A stretch of DNA of 11,692 nucleotides, from contig MGMW01000055.1 of the NCBI GenBank assembly GCA_001795035.1, positions 886 through 12,577 on the forward strand. The letters are read 5' to 3'. The DNA comes from Chloroflexi bacterium RBG_13_53_26. Its GTDB lineage: Bacteria > Chloroflexota > Dehalococcoidia > UBA2247 > RBG-13-53-26. The position numbers and the translations under genes are program-made. Below the pieces are notes generated by a model, which saw only the letters and a program-made list of their open reading frames with translations, searched no databases and had not been told where the DNA came from. Of the stretch, positions 1 through 4,583 are shown piece by piece. The first letter of the stretch is position 1, and each line of letters starts with the position of its first letter.

Positions 1-65
1 ATAGGCCGTGCCGAATATGTTCTCACGGAGATCCGCCGATTGATCGTCTCAATCATCGAATGCAT
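1..65 (-). CDS. Nitroreductase-family protein, N-terminal fragment (cut by window edge)
   Basis: The leftward reading frame from an ATG at 65 runs off the window after about 21 residues. It reads MHSMIETINRRISVRTYSAR followed by P. This matches the usual start of FMN-dependent nitroreductases: a short helix, then an RRxSVRxY-like segment whose arginines contact the FMN phosphate, then a proline. The family reduces nitro groups, quinones or flavins with NAD(P)H in the cytoplasm. A purine-rich GAGGGG lies 6 bases upstream of the ATG at 65. The in-frame ATG at 56 has no such signal, so 65 is preferred. The gene diverges from the NTF2-like gene at 312. Only the N-terminus is visible, so the family call rests on one short motif and the substrate cannot be inferred. 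Confidence 0.6.
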   Translation of the reverse strand, partial: MHSMIETINRRISVRTYSARP

Positions 66-311
66 GTGATCCCCTCTTTCTCCTGCGAATGAGGTCAACA
101 AAAACCTCTTGACGTACAAAAACGCACTTCCAGAATTGGTTACGCTCTATTTTTGATGGTATCACGCTGGACAACAACATGCCAGCAAGACTGCTCGCAC
201 ACACGTCCGCAGGGCAAGACCGGCGGGTTTTGGTTCTCTGACAACTGCCCGTTGACCAATGATGGAGTCTCTGGTAGTCTCAGTCCAGACATCGAAGGAT
301 AGGAGGAGTGA

Positions 312-638
312 GTGGCAACATTGTTGGAGAAGTACAGCCAATACCTGAAGAAGGGAGACGCCTGTGGAATGGCAGCCCTCTTTACCGAACATGGAACATT
401 CTACGACGACGCCCCCAGCAAGCTGGGACTGCAGGCAATCAGCGTCAAAGGTCGAGAGGACATAGAAAAATTCTTCGGCGAAACGTTCAAACGAGGTGGC
501 CTTGACGTAAGGAACGTGGCTATCAATGGCAATGCTATGCGGTATGACGTCGCGGTTGGCAAAACGGTGCTATTGTGTCTAGGCGTCTTGAAGGAAGCAA
601 ACAACCTGATAAAGGAGTACAGGGTCGTCGCTGTCTGA
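312..638 (+). CDS. NTF2/SnoaL-like small domain protein
   Basis: A 108-residue protein starting at GTG 312. A strong AGGAGG at 301-306 lies 5 bases upstream, which favours 312 over the GTG at 308 in another frame. The N-terminal helix (LLEKYSQYLKKGD), the following ALFTEHGTFYDD segment and the helix around GREDIEKFFGETF are the usual opening of the cone-shaped NTF2/SnoaL fold. Four C-terminal beta strands follow. The family includes ketosteroid-isomerase-like and polyketide-cyclase-like enzymes and many ligand-binding proteins without known activity. There is no signal peptide or membrane segment, so it should be cytoplasmic. At 108 residues it is slightly shorter than typical members (about 120-140). 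The expected acidic residues are the DD pair near 33-34. The gene appears monocistronic, divergent from the nitroreductase. The fold is likely; the substrate is unknown. Confidence 0.72.
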   Translation: MATLLEKYSQYLKKGDACGMAALFTEHGTFYDDAPSKLGLQAISVKGREDIEKFFGETFKRGGLDVRNVAINGNAMRYDVAVGKTVLLCLGVLKEANNLIKEYRVVAV

Positions 639-738
639 CCTTCCAGAGAATCACTGGTGACAGATGAGAATAGGGAGGATGTCTATGCCCCACCAGTGCC
701 ATCCCCTGGTTGGATTGGTCAGCTAACATAGGGGGGCC

Positions 739-772
739 GGGCCGGGGTTGACGAAGGGGGTAACCCCAGCCC
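739..772. other. Strong GC-rich hairpin
   Basis: GGGC (739-742) pairs with GCCC (769-772). After a C-A mismatch, GGGGTT (744-749) pairs with AACCCC (762-767), leaving a 12-base loop. It lies 100 bases downstream of the NTF2-like gene. No T-run follows on the plus strand, so a Rho-independent terminator is not supported. Its role is unknown. Confidence 0.45.
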
Positions 773-789
773 AGCGAGAGGTGATCTTG

Positions 790-805
790 CGGGTCAGATG
801 ACCCG
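790..805. other. Perfect 6-bp inverted repeat
   Basis: CGGGTC (790-795) and GACCCG (800-805) flank AGAT. It sits 18 bases after the hairpin at 739-772. The pair could be tandem RNA hairpins downstream of the NTF2-like gene, or an operator-like palindrome. No adjacent promoter is evident. Confidence 0.35.
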
Positions 806-1269
806 TTGATCCATTTGTGGTGATTTGCAGGACTGCATCAGTTTGTCTTCAATGAAGGGAAGCACATTGACGTGCACACGTCCGCATCCGCTTCCGCTGA
901 CCCGGCTTCAACAATGCCAGCCTCGGCGGCCCCATAATTTCGCCGAAGCCACCGCACCTCGGACATACCTGGCCTTGCACATATCCCCTCCCCGCGCAGG
1001 TGGGGCAAGTTAGAAAGACCATTGCCAATCACCTTCCCTCCACAGAGTGAAGAGCATTATGATACGTTCCACTCCGTTTGGGAAGTGATTATATTCTAGA
1101 AGATACTTCTACTTGGACCGAAACATTGCTACTGCCATCAGACTTGAGTCACACCGAATGTCCGTTTTGCTGACAGGCAGAATGGCACTTGGTGGTATAA
1201 CCCGCGATTCTGTCAAGAAATGCAACTCTTAACACATCGGGGTAGATTGCAGTTCCGATGGTGAAAGAA

Positions 1270-1335
1270 CCCTCTGGGGCGCTATTCGCTGGTCCCATAA
1301 GCCAAAGGCAGTTGTTTCAAACTCAGGCTGAGCCA
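1270..1335 (+). pseudogene. Degenerate tRNA-Met-like sequence (CAU)
   Basis: The 3' two-thirds resemble a CAU-anticodon tRNA. An anticodon arm (TGGT paired with GCCA) encloses a loop with CAT at 1296-1298, followed by a variable AGGC. A T-loop-like TTTCAAA and a TGAGCCA 3' end that would fit a GGCTC acceptor come next. It is not functional as written. The D-arm is shortened, position 33 is C instead of U, the T-stem does not pair, and the 5' acceptor reads CCCTCT where GGCTCT would pair. The leftward open frame over this stretch (1229-1432) is best explained as a shadow of this relic. The call is by eye, without a covariance model. Confidence 0.45.
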
Positions 1336-1388
1336 TCAAGAAACGTGAGGAGGCAAATAGATCTTCGGGCTTTTTTGAAGGCAGATCA

Positions 1389-1928
1389 TCAGACTTCTCG
1401 AAAGATCCTGAGCAAGTAATACGTCCACACAACCGCGATCACCACTGCCACAGATATCTCGGTTGCAGGGGCGGTGTAGATTTCATCACGATAGTACTGA
1501 ATAGCTTGATATATTGCCAGCGGAACCAACACAAGCGTTGTTATCCCAAAGCCAAATACCATCCAAGAAAGATATTGCCGCTTTGCCGTTGCTGCTACTT
1601 GTTCTGCCCCACTCTTGACAGTGTTCTTGGTCAACAGATGGAGTACCGAGAGAACCATACCAGTGCCCGTTAAGACAGAGGCAAGGATGACATCATTGTA
1701 TGCCCAGTCCAGCTCATAAGCCTCCATAATCCCTATCCTGACAAAGTAGACCAGCCCTACTGCACCAGCAATGACACTCAGGGCAATCAGGGTATAACTG
1801 TAAGCTATGAGGGCGTGCTGTGCACTGAACTCGTTTCCGCGCTCTGGTAAACCCCTTGTTACAAGGTAGATCAGAACAACAACCGTCAAGACAGAAGGAA
1901 CCATGACTAACAGGCTTAGGAACTCCAC
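1389..1928 (-). CDS. Five-helix integral membrane protein of unknown function
   Basis: A 179-residue leftward protein. The frame is open from a TTG at 1946, but that codon lies within the ribosome-binding region. GTG at 1928 sits 8 bases after GGAGG (1941-1937), so 1928 is chosen. Predicted membrane segments cover about residues 4-24, 39-64, 77-100, 119-143 and 154-174. A longer hydrophilic stretch around 101-118 is rich in Lys, Gln and Ala. I see no catalytic motif and no cysteines, and I do not recognise the family. A small membrane subunit or sensor-type protein would be compatible, but nothing in the sequence decides this. Both neighbouring intervals are gene-free and the gene appears monocistronic. 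That it encodes a real membrane protein is well supported by the regular hydrophobic pattern and the start signal. Confidence 0.68.
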   Translation of the reverse strand: MEFLSLLVMVPSVLTVVVLIYLVTRGLPERGNEFSAQHALIAYSYTLIALSVIAGAVGLVYFVRIGIMEAYELDWAYNDVILASVLTGTGMVLSVLHLLTKNTVKSGAEQVAATAKRQYLSWMVFGFGITTLVLVPLAIYQAIQYYRDEIYTAPATEISVAVVIAVVWTYYLLRIFREV

Positions 1929-2230
1929 GATCTTCACCTCCTGCAATTACAGATTCTCCATCCACCACCTGGGATATTATCCCTGCTGGTCGAAATCATT
2001 CTAGACAGTTCCATCCAAATCCGTCAATACCTAGATTTTGGCTGCCTGCGCCCCGATCCCAAGTGGGAATACAATCCCTATCTGTCTTTGGCCGCTGACT
2101 GGCTAGCACCAGTGATCGCCTGGGCCAGGAGACCCGTGCAATAGATCGGCTGCTGGGATTGGGGTAGGACACGGCACGCGGTTGCCTTGTTTTCTTTCTG
2201 CAGTCTAGGATAGAATAGATAGGCTTTCAG
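1929..2230. other. Intergenic interval upstream of tRNA-Lys
   Basis: About 300 bases between the start of the leftward membrane-protein gene and tRNA-Lys. No coding frame is convincing. The right end carries promoter-like hexamers for the tRNA (2182-2216). The left end must hold the leader of the membrane-protein gene, but no clear promoter for it was seen. Confidence 0.5.
2182..2216 (+). promoter_or_regulatory. Candidate promoter for tRNA-Lys
   Basis: Two overlapping sigma-70-like pairs fit. TTGCCT (2182-2187) lies 17 bases from TAGGAT (2205-2210). TTGTTT (2187-2192) lies 18 bases from TAGAAT (2211-2216). Either would start transcription just ahead of the mature tRNA 5' end at 2231. The call rests on hexamer match and position only. 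Confidence 0.4.
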
Positions 2231-2303
2231 GGGGCGCTAGCTCAACTGGTAGAGCAGCTGACTCTTAATCAGCCGGTTCCGGGTTCGAGTCCCGGGCGCC
2301 TCA
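2231..2303 (+). tRNA. tRNA-Lys (CUU)
   Basis: A complete cloverleaf. The acceptor GGGGCGC (2231-2237) pairs over seven positions, with one G-U, to GCGCCTC (2296-2302). The D-stem GCTC/GAGC starts at 2240. The anticodon stem GCTGA/TCAGC encloses CTCTTAA, placing CTT at 2264-2266, which reads AAG lysine codons. The T-stem CCGGG/CCCGG encloses TTCGAGT. The discriminator is A2303 and CCA is not encoded, so a CCA-adding enzyme is needed. A coding fragment with no visible upstream half follows about 100 bases downstream. Confidence 0.97.
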
Positions 2304-2344
2304 CGTCCAACTCCTGCTTCATCTGGAAACCCCCTGCCGACAAT

Positions 2345-2527
2345 TTGCCTAACTCTTCTCAGTGCTCTCCCCCTTCTTTCTCTGTAGAATCGCGGGTGGA
2401 TTGCATTCTGCATTCATACTTGAGCGGCTTGGAACCAGATACCACCTACTATTTCAGAACGATAGCAGTCGGAGATAGCACAAGCTGCGGCGCTGAGAAG
2501 AGCTTCAGTACCTCGACGCTCCTTTGA
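2345..2527 (+). pseudogene. Fibronectin type III-like domain fragment
   Basis: The open frame from TTG 2345 gives 60 residues. From about 2420 the translation LSGLEPDTTYYFRTIAVGDS, then SCGAEKSFSTST, is the typical C-terminal half of a fibronectin type III domain: the L-x-P-x-T-x-Y-Y-x-R strand, then the G-x-x-K-x-F-x-T strand. Such domains normally sit in tandem in large secreted or surface proteins. Here the first half of the domain, any signal peptide and the rest of a host protein are missing. The intact tRNA-Lys lies directly upstream, so the original gene cannot simply extend leftward. No ribosome-binding site precedes the start. It is best read as the tail of a lost gene, left by recombination or deletion next to the tRNA. 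Confidence 0.6.
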
Positions 2528-2540
2528 AGGGTTACCATAG

Positions 2541-2572
2541 CAGCCTCCTGTGGAACTTCAGGCTGTCATTTT
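2541..2572 (+). terminator. Candidate Rho-independent terminator after the FN3 fragment
   Basis: CAGCCT (2541-2546) pairs with AGGCTG (2560-2565), followed by TCATTTTT. The stem is only 6 bp with a 13-base loop, so it is modest. It begins 14 bases after the stop codon of the FN3 fragment, which fits the terminator of the lost gene. The loop plus 3' arm shares a 14-base exact match with a second hairpin at 3631-3651. Confidence 0.42.
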
Positions 2573-2582
2573 TCGAGACCAT

Positions 2583-2655
2583 GGCGGCGTAGCCAAGAGG
2601 CTCAAGGCAAGAGTCTGCAAACCTCTAAGCAGTGCTTCGGGTCCACTCGCCGCCA
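2583..2655 (+). pseudogene. Degenerate full-length tRNA-Cys (GCA) copy
   Basis: This is a near-copy of the intact tRNA-Cys at 3526, with the same GGCGGCG/CGCCGCC acceptor and the same CTGCAAA anticodon loop (GCA). It carries several changes that damage folding or identity. One extra base (C) sits in the D-loop. The last anticodon-stem pair is T2614-C2622. The inner T-stem pair is C2635-C2643. The T-loop is TTCGGGT, losing the conserved A58. The discriminator is A2655, where tRNA-Cys uses U73. With a normal tRNA-Cys 0.9 kb away, relaxed selection is the simplest reading. An expressed variant with altered charging is the alternative. Confidence 0.8.
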
Positions 2656-2814
2656 TCCAAGGGAGAACTTCGTTCAACTCCACCGTTGCCCTATAACGCG
2701 TCAAGTTGCCCCTCTTCGTATCCAAGCCAAGTTTGGGGGATATTGGCCCTGTCGTGCGACTAATACGGTAAGAGGTGCATAGACACAGAAGAATCAGCAT
2801 CGTTAAGCAGTCTT

Positions 2815-2872
2815 GGGGAAGCGATGAACCACCGCCCGTGGATGGTCACTGGGGCGTGGGGAGCTAGCAGTG
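2815..2872 (+). ncRNA. Predicted H-type pseudoknot RNA element, copy 1
   Basis: Stem 1 pairs CCA (2829-2831) with TGG (2857-2859) and CGCCC (2833-2837) with GGGCG (2852-2856), with C2832 bulged. Its loop contains TCACTG (2846-2851), which pairs with CAGTGA (2868-2873). That gives an H-type pseudoknot with no base between the two stems, so they could stack coaxially. Compared with copy 2, pair C2833-G2856 becomes T-A (compensatory) and C2837-G2852 becomes T-G (still paired). The unpaired ATGG before TCACT and the GGGGAGCTAG linker are conserved. The terminator at 2873 follows at once. This layout suggests an attenuation leader or riboswitch for the downstream gene, or a stand-alone small RNA. 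It matches no RNA family I can name. Boundaries are approximate. Confidence 0.6.
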
Positions 2873-2905
2873 AAACCGACCCAGAAGTGGTCGGTTTTTT
2901 GTTTT
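2873..2905 (+). terminator. Rho-independent terminator in leader, copy 1
   Basis: AAACCGACC (2873-2881) pairs with GGTCGGTTT (2889-2897), loop CAGAAGT, followed by a run of Ts interrupted by one G. It starts where the pseudoknot ends; A2873 could belong to either. It lies upstream of the cysteine-rich gene, so it would either end a small RNA or attenuate that gene. Confidence 0.8.
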
Positions 2906-2949
2906 CGGATCCGTCCAATTGTTCAGCCAAGAAAGCCTATTGCCAATCC

Positions 2950-3207
2950 ATGATTGGAATAACATTCAAGAGCCCTGGTAAATACCTTGATGAATGCTGC
3001 CCACTGAGGACCGATACCGACGGGGCATGCCTTGGTGGGAAGCAATGCCACGAGTGGTGGCCCTATCAGTGCAGGCTAGCCTCTCCCAAACTTGCTCCGA
3101 CTGACATGGCAGTGATTGTCGAAGAATCTGAGCAAGTGAGCGATGACTGGCTGGGAAGCTTTCGGGCAGCATCATCCGGGTCTGGCCAACCATCAAGGGA
3201 GGCATAA
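2950..3207 (+). CDS. Small five-cysteine protein, paralog 1
   Basis: An 85-residue protein counted from ATG 2950. The frame stays open leftward to ATG 2824, but that stretch crosses the pseudoknot and terminator and its frame is not kept in copy 2, so it is probably not coding. About half of 72 ungapped positions are identical to the paralog at 4658. Conserved are MIG-TFKS, YLD, cysteines at 16, 17, 27, 33 and 41, EWW between the last two, PT, and WLG near the end. The spacing CC-x9-C-x5-C-x7-C could bind metal or form disulfides. There is no signal peptide or membrane helix. The stop overlaps the ATG of the zinc-finger gene by one base, implying translational coupling. No clear ribosome-binding site precedes 2950, so the start is uncertain. 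I recognise no family. Confidence 0.6.
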   Translation: MIGITFKSPGKYLDECCPLRTDTDGACLGGKQCHEWWPYQCRLASPKLAPTDMAVIVEESEQVSDDWLGSFRAASSGSGQPSREA

Positions 3208-3401
3208 TGGAATTGTCAAATCCTGCGAGCGATACAGCAAATTGTGCCCGCTGTGGTGGAAAAGGACATGTGGTCTGCCAAGAATGCAAGGGTACGGGTG
3301 AAACACGTAACATCTTCTGGGTCGTCACCGGAGTATGCCCAATCTGCAGAACGAAGAGGGGATTTGTTACCTGCCCAAAATGCCAGGGGAAAACCCGTTG
3401 A
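3207..3401 (+). CDS. Four-CXXC zinc-finger mini-protein (DnaJ cysteine-rich-like)
   Basis: A 64-residue protein with four CXXC pairs: C13/C16, C24/C27, C44/C47 and C56/C59. The first reads CARCGGKG and the second CQECKGTG, matching the CxxCxGxG repeats of the DnaJ central zinc domain. The latter two (CPIC, CPKCQGK) are looser. Eight cysteines should hold two zinc ions. Stand-alone relatives of this fold act as chaperone or assembly factors (BSD2-type) or RNA-protein regulators (anti-TRAP-type). Which, if either, applies is unknown. There is no J domain. GGGAGG at 3197-3202 lies 4 bases before the ATG, and the start overlaps the stop of the cysteine-rich gene as TAATG, so the two are probably made together. 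The second copy of the cysteine-rich gene has no such partner. Confidence 0.78.
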   Translation: MELSNPASDTANCARCGGKGHVVCQECKGTGETRNIFWVVTGVCPICRTKRGFVTCPKCQGKTR

Positions 3402-3432
3402 CACTGGCTGACTGCCACCATCGTAGCCATCT

Positions 3433-3469
3433 ATGCGCGGAAAGTGCGGAGTGCATTTCCACCGCGTAT
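3433..3469 (+). other. Long imperfect hairpin between zinc-finger gene and tRNA-Cys
   Basis: ATGCGC (3433-3438) pairs with GCGTAT (3464-3469), GGAAA (3439-3443) with TTTCC (3456-3460), and TGC (3445-3447) with GCA (3453-3455). That is 14 pairs, with a bulged G and an ACC bulge. No T-run follows, so it is not a standard terminator. It could stabilise or end the mRNA 3' end, or be a processing site ahead of tRNA-Cys. Confidence 0.45.
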
Positions 3470-3525
3470 CCCACCAAAACACAACGACATCTTGCACGAG
3501 TTCAGATGTAATCCTGCATGACCGG

Positions 3526-3597
3526 GGCGGCGTAGCCAAGAGGCTAAGGCAAGAGTCTGCAAAGCTCTAAGCAGTGGTTCGAGTCCACTCGCCGCCT
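3526..3597 (+). tRNA. tRNA-Cys (GCA)
   Basis: The acceptor GGCGGCG (3526-3532) pairs perfectly with CGCCGCC (3590-3596). The D-stem is GCC/GGC. The anticodon stem AGAGT/GCTCT closes on CTGCAAA, with GCA at 3559-3561. The T-stem AGTGG/CCACT encloses TTCGAGT. The discriminator T3597 is the known cysteine identity base. CCA is not encoded. This is the functional member of the tRNA-Cys pair in the window. Confidence 0.97.
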
Positions 3598-3630
3598 CTC
3601 CAACAGACGACTTCTCCTCAGCACAACGGC

Positions 3631-3651
3631 ACCCTTGTGGAACTTCAGGGT
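3631..3651 (+). repeat. Hairpin sharing a 14-base element with 2549-2562
   Basis: ACCCT (3631-3635) pairs with AGGGT (3647-3651). The loop plus part of the 3' arm is identical over 14 bases to the hairpin at 2541-2565 (TGTGGAACTTCAGG), while the outer stem bases differ but still pair. One copy lies just before the decayed tRNA-Cys and the other just after the intact tRNA-Cys. A chance 14-base match is possible at this window size. Confidence 0.3.
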
Positions 3652-3681
3652 ATCTTGAAGGATTTATATGCCCTCGTATCT

Positions 3682-4242
3682 CTACAGCCAACTGGGGCTG
3701 ACATCGGAGTTGTGCCGCATGGTTTGAGGGGAATGCGTCTCCAGTCTGACAGATTCCATCTCTGCAGGAATGGCACGAGGTAATTTGAGTTTCTGGAATA
3801 GCTGTTGATCTCTTTCTGACACTTCGGAGAGCCTCGAAAGCAGTCGTTCCCTGGCCGCCCTCAACCTGACCAACTGCCATTCCATCAGGAATCCTCTGGT
3901 GTCTCTGAGCTCCCCTGACAGATCCTCCTCAAAGTGGCTCTTCTCATTCTCAGCTTCAATGCTGTTAAGCAGGGCTTGGTGTGCAGCCAAGAACAACCGT
4001 TTGGTGAAGTGAAGCAGAGCTGCATCAGCCTCTGCAAGTGTTTGGGACTGCGGCCGAATGGATTCGACCTCGGTTTTCAGCATTACCAGAGGCCTCAACT
4101 TCTCATATAGCATTGCCACTGACTCATCGCTGCTCAGGGTATCAGCACTCGCCCTGGACAGAAAGCCACTAAGCTCATGCTCGAGAACCTTCGACAATAG
4201 CTCTCCCCACCTATCTGAAAGGCCCTTCTCACGTTTTCTCAT
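3682..4242 (-). CDS. Unknown helical cytoplasmic protein
   Basis: A 186-residue leftward protein from ATG 4242. It is rich in Leu, Glu, Arg and Ser with heptad-like hydrophobic spacing. It is almost wholly helical by appearance, notably around residues 10-60, 68-100 and 110-150, the last with coiled-coil character. It has no cysteines, no signal peptide and no membrane segment. The N-terminus (MRKREKG) is basic. The C-terminal 25 residues look unstructured. I do not recognise a family or catalytic motif. The ribosome-binding signal is weak (GCGAG about 6 bases upstream). It is opposite in strand to the tRNA-Cys and the duplicated blocks around it, and it sits between tRNA-Cys and copy 2. That suggests it arrived as an insertion into the block, along with the insertion-sequence remnant upstream of it. 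Confidence 0.6.
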   Translation of the reverse strand: MRKREKGLSDRWGELLSKVLEHELSGFLSRASADTLSSDESVAMLYEKLRPLVMLKTEVESIRPQSQTLAEADAALLHFTKRLFLAAHQALLNSIEAENEKSHFEEDLSGELRDTRGFLMEWQLVRLRAARERLLSRLSEVSERDQQLFQKLKLPRAIPAEMESVRLETHSPQTMRHNSDVSPSWL

Positions 4243-4325
4243 AACAACTCGCTGATCTATAAGAGCTAAGTCACATTATAACCGCAGATGCCTGTACCCG
4301 CAAGTTGTGGCTGTTCTATGATTTT

Positions 4326-4462
4326 GTCAGGGGTTAACTGTTCAGTGAAAATGTCAGTCCGTGGAAGGACTGACGTTGAGTCAGAGAGAAGAAGCAAGGC
4401 TGGTAGTTCTGAACAAGGTGCTTGAGAGGGAACTGAGGGTGAGGGGTAATAGCTGGATCATA
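4326..4462 (+). mobile_element. Eroded left end of an insertion sequence
   Basis: TGTCAG at 4326, then CTGTTCAGTGAAAATGTCAG, then an 11-bp inverted repeat (4350-4360 with 4367-4377) look like a transposon end carrying repeated TGTCAG-type motifs. An N-terminal transposase-like frame follows directly (4376 on). The remnant is cut where the conserved upstream part of copy 2 begins (4463). No right end, target duplication or rest of the transposase is present. The IS assignment rests on the transposase-like peptide and the repeated end motif. Confidence 0.42.
4350..4377. other. 11-bp hairpin within IS-like end
   Basis: AATGTCAGTCC and GGACTGACGTT pair over 11 positions (one T-G) around a 6-base loop. 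Read leftward, a TTTTC run follows the hairpin, so it might also stop transcription entering the leftward gene at 4242. Its position before the transposase-like frame fits an IS outward-facing end structure. Confidence 0.5.
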
Positions 4463-4510
4463 CGACTAATAGAGTTAGAGAGGTGTGAGCACACAGAAGA
4501 GCCTTCATAA
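4376..4510 (+). pseudogene. Transposase N-terminal remnant (ISNCY-like HTH)
   Basis: This frame is too short for a normal ORF call: TTG 4376 to TAA 4508-4510, 44 codons. The translation begins SQREEARLVVLNKVLERELR and then degenerates. It resembles the opening helix of helix-turn-helix transposases of ISNCY-like elements, which start with a Q-R-E-A-x-R-L-x-V-L-x-K-V-L-x-G-E-L pattern before an AAELLGLS-type recognition helix. That helix and the whole catalytic domain are absent. From about 4463 the DNA belongs to the conserved upstream part of copy 2 instead. It is a truncated relic with no function expected. The family call is from memory of the motif and should be treated as tentative. Confidence 0.45.
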
Positions 4511-4523
4511 ATCGAGCATTATT

Positions 4524-4583
4524 GGGAAAGCAATGAACCACTGCCTGTACATGGTCACTTGGGCAGCGGGGAGCTAGTAGTGA
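4524..4583 (+). ncRNA. Predicted H-type pseudoknot RNA element, copy 2
   Basis: Stem 1 pairs CTGCCT (4541-4546) with GGGCAG (4561-4566), extended by CC (4538-4539) with GG (4568-4569) across an A-C mismatch. The loop motif TCACT (4555-4559) pairs with AGTGA (4579-4583), and the terminator stem begins right after. The conserved ATGGTCACT and GGGGAGCTAG strings are unchanged from copy 1. G4566, absent from copy 1, pairs with C4541, which explains the bulged C in copy 1. Function is as uncertain as for copy 1. Pairings were found by eye, with no energy calculation. Confidence 0.6.
4533..4577 (+). CDS. Possible 14-codon leader peptide inside RNA copy 2
   Basis: ATG 4533 to TAG 4575-4577 encodes MNHCLYMVTWAAGS. 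GGGAAAG lies just upstream. If translated, ribosomes would traverse the pseudoknot, which would suggest translation-controlled attenuation of the downstream gene. Against this, the same ATG in copy 1 does not stop: a one-base indel changes the frame and leaves it open into the cysteine-rich gene. Only one Cys codon is present. Confidence 0.2.
   Translation: MNHCLYMVTWAAGS

Larger units (their letters stand above)
639..1388. other. Gene-free interval of about 750 bases with hairpins and a tRNA relic
   Basis: No convincing gene is seen here on either strand. Short open frames at 825-1013 (+), 838-1032 (-) and 1229-1432 (-) have low-complexity or shadow-like translations, poor start signals and no recognisable domain. 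The interval holds two strong inverted repeats (739-772 and 790-805), a weaker one (923-928 with 941-946) and a decayed tRNA-like sequence (1270-1335). It reads as eroded intergenic DNA. Confidence 0.6.
2757..3156 (+). repeat. Diverged duplication, copy 1 (RNA leader plus cysteine-rich gene)
   Basis: Similarity to copy 2 (4463-4912) starts at a shared CGACTAATA and runs through AGAGGTG and ACACAGAAGA. It continues through the pseudoknot and terminator and on through the coding region to the Trp-Leu-Gly codons near the protein end. The RNA part is the best conserved at the base level. Between terminator and core coding region copy 1 is about 40 bases shorter than copy 2. The two copies lie in the same orientation about 1.7 kb apart. 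Confidence 0.8.

Noticed and set aside
825..1032. Overlapping short frames on both strands
   Set aside because: Low-complexity translations, no ribosome sites and no domain; neither strand has an advantage.
1229..1432. Leftward 67-residue frame
   Set aside because: Its translation lies over the tRNA-like relic and has the look of an antisense tRNA shadow; it also overlaps the 3' end of the membrane-protein gene and lacks a start signal.
2815..2905. Known riboswitch identity (ZTP, fluoride, yybP-ykoY, preQ1)
   Set aside because: Short shared strings such as GGGGAG or CCGCC were seen, but the required conserved cores and the order of helices of these families as I know them are not present.
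2824..2949. N-terminal extension of the copy 1 cysteine-rich protein
   Set aside because: It runs through the pseudoknot and terminator. Copy 2 has a one-base indel and a stop in the same stretch, so the reading frame is not conserved.
2583..3597. tRNA-Cys copies as attL/attR of an integrative element
   Set aside because: The whole tRNA is repeated, not just its 3' end, and no integrase or excisionase lies between the copies. Segmental duplication explains it better.
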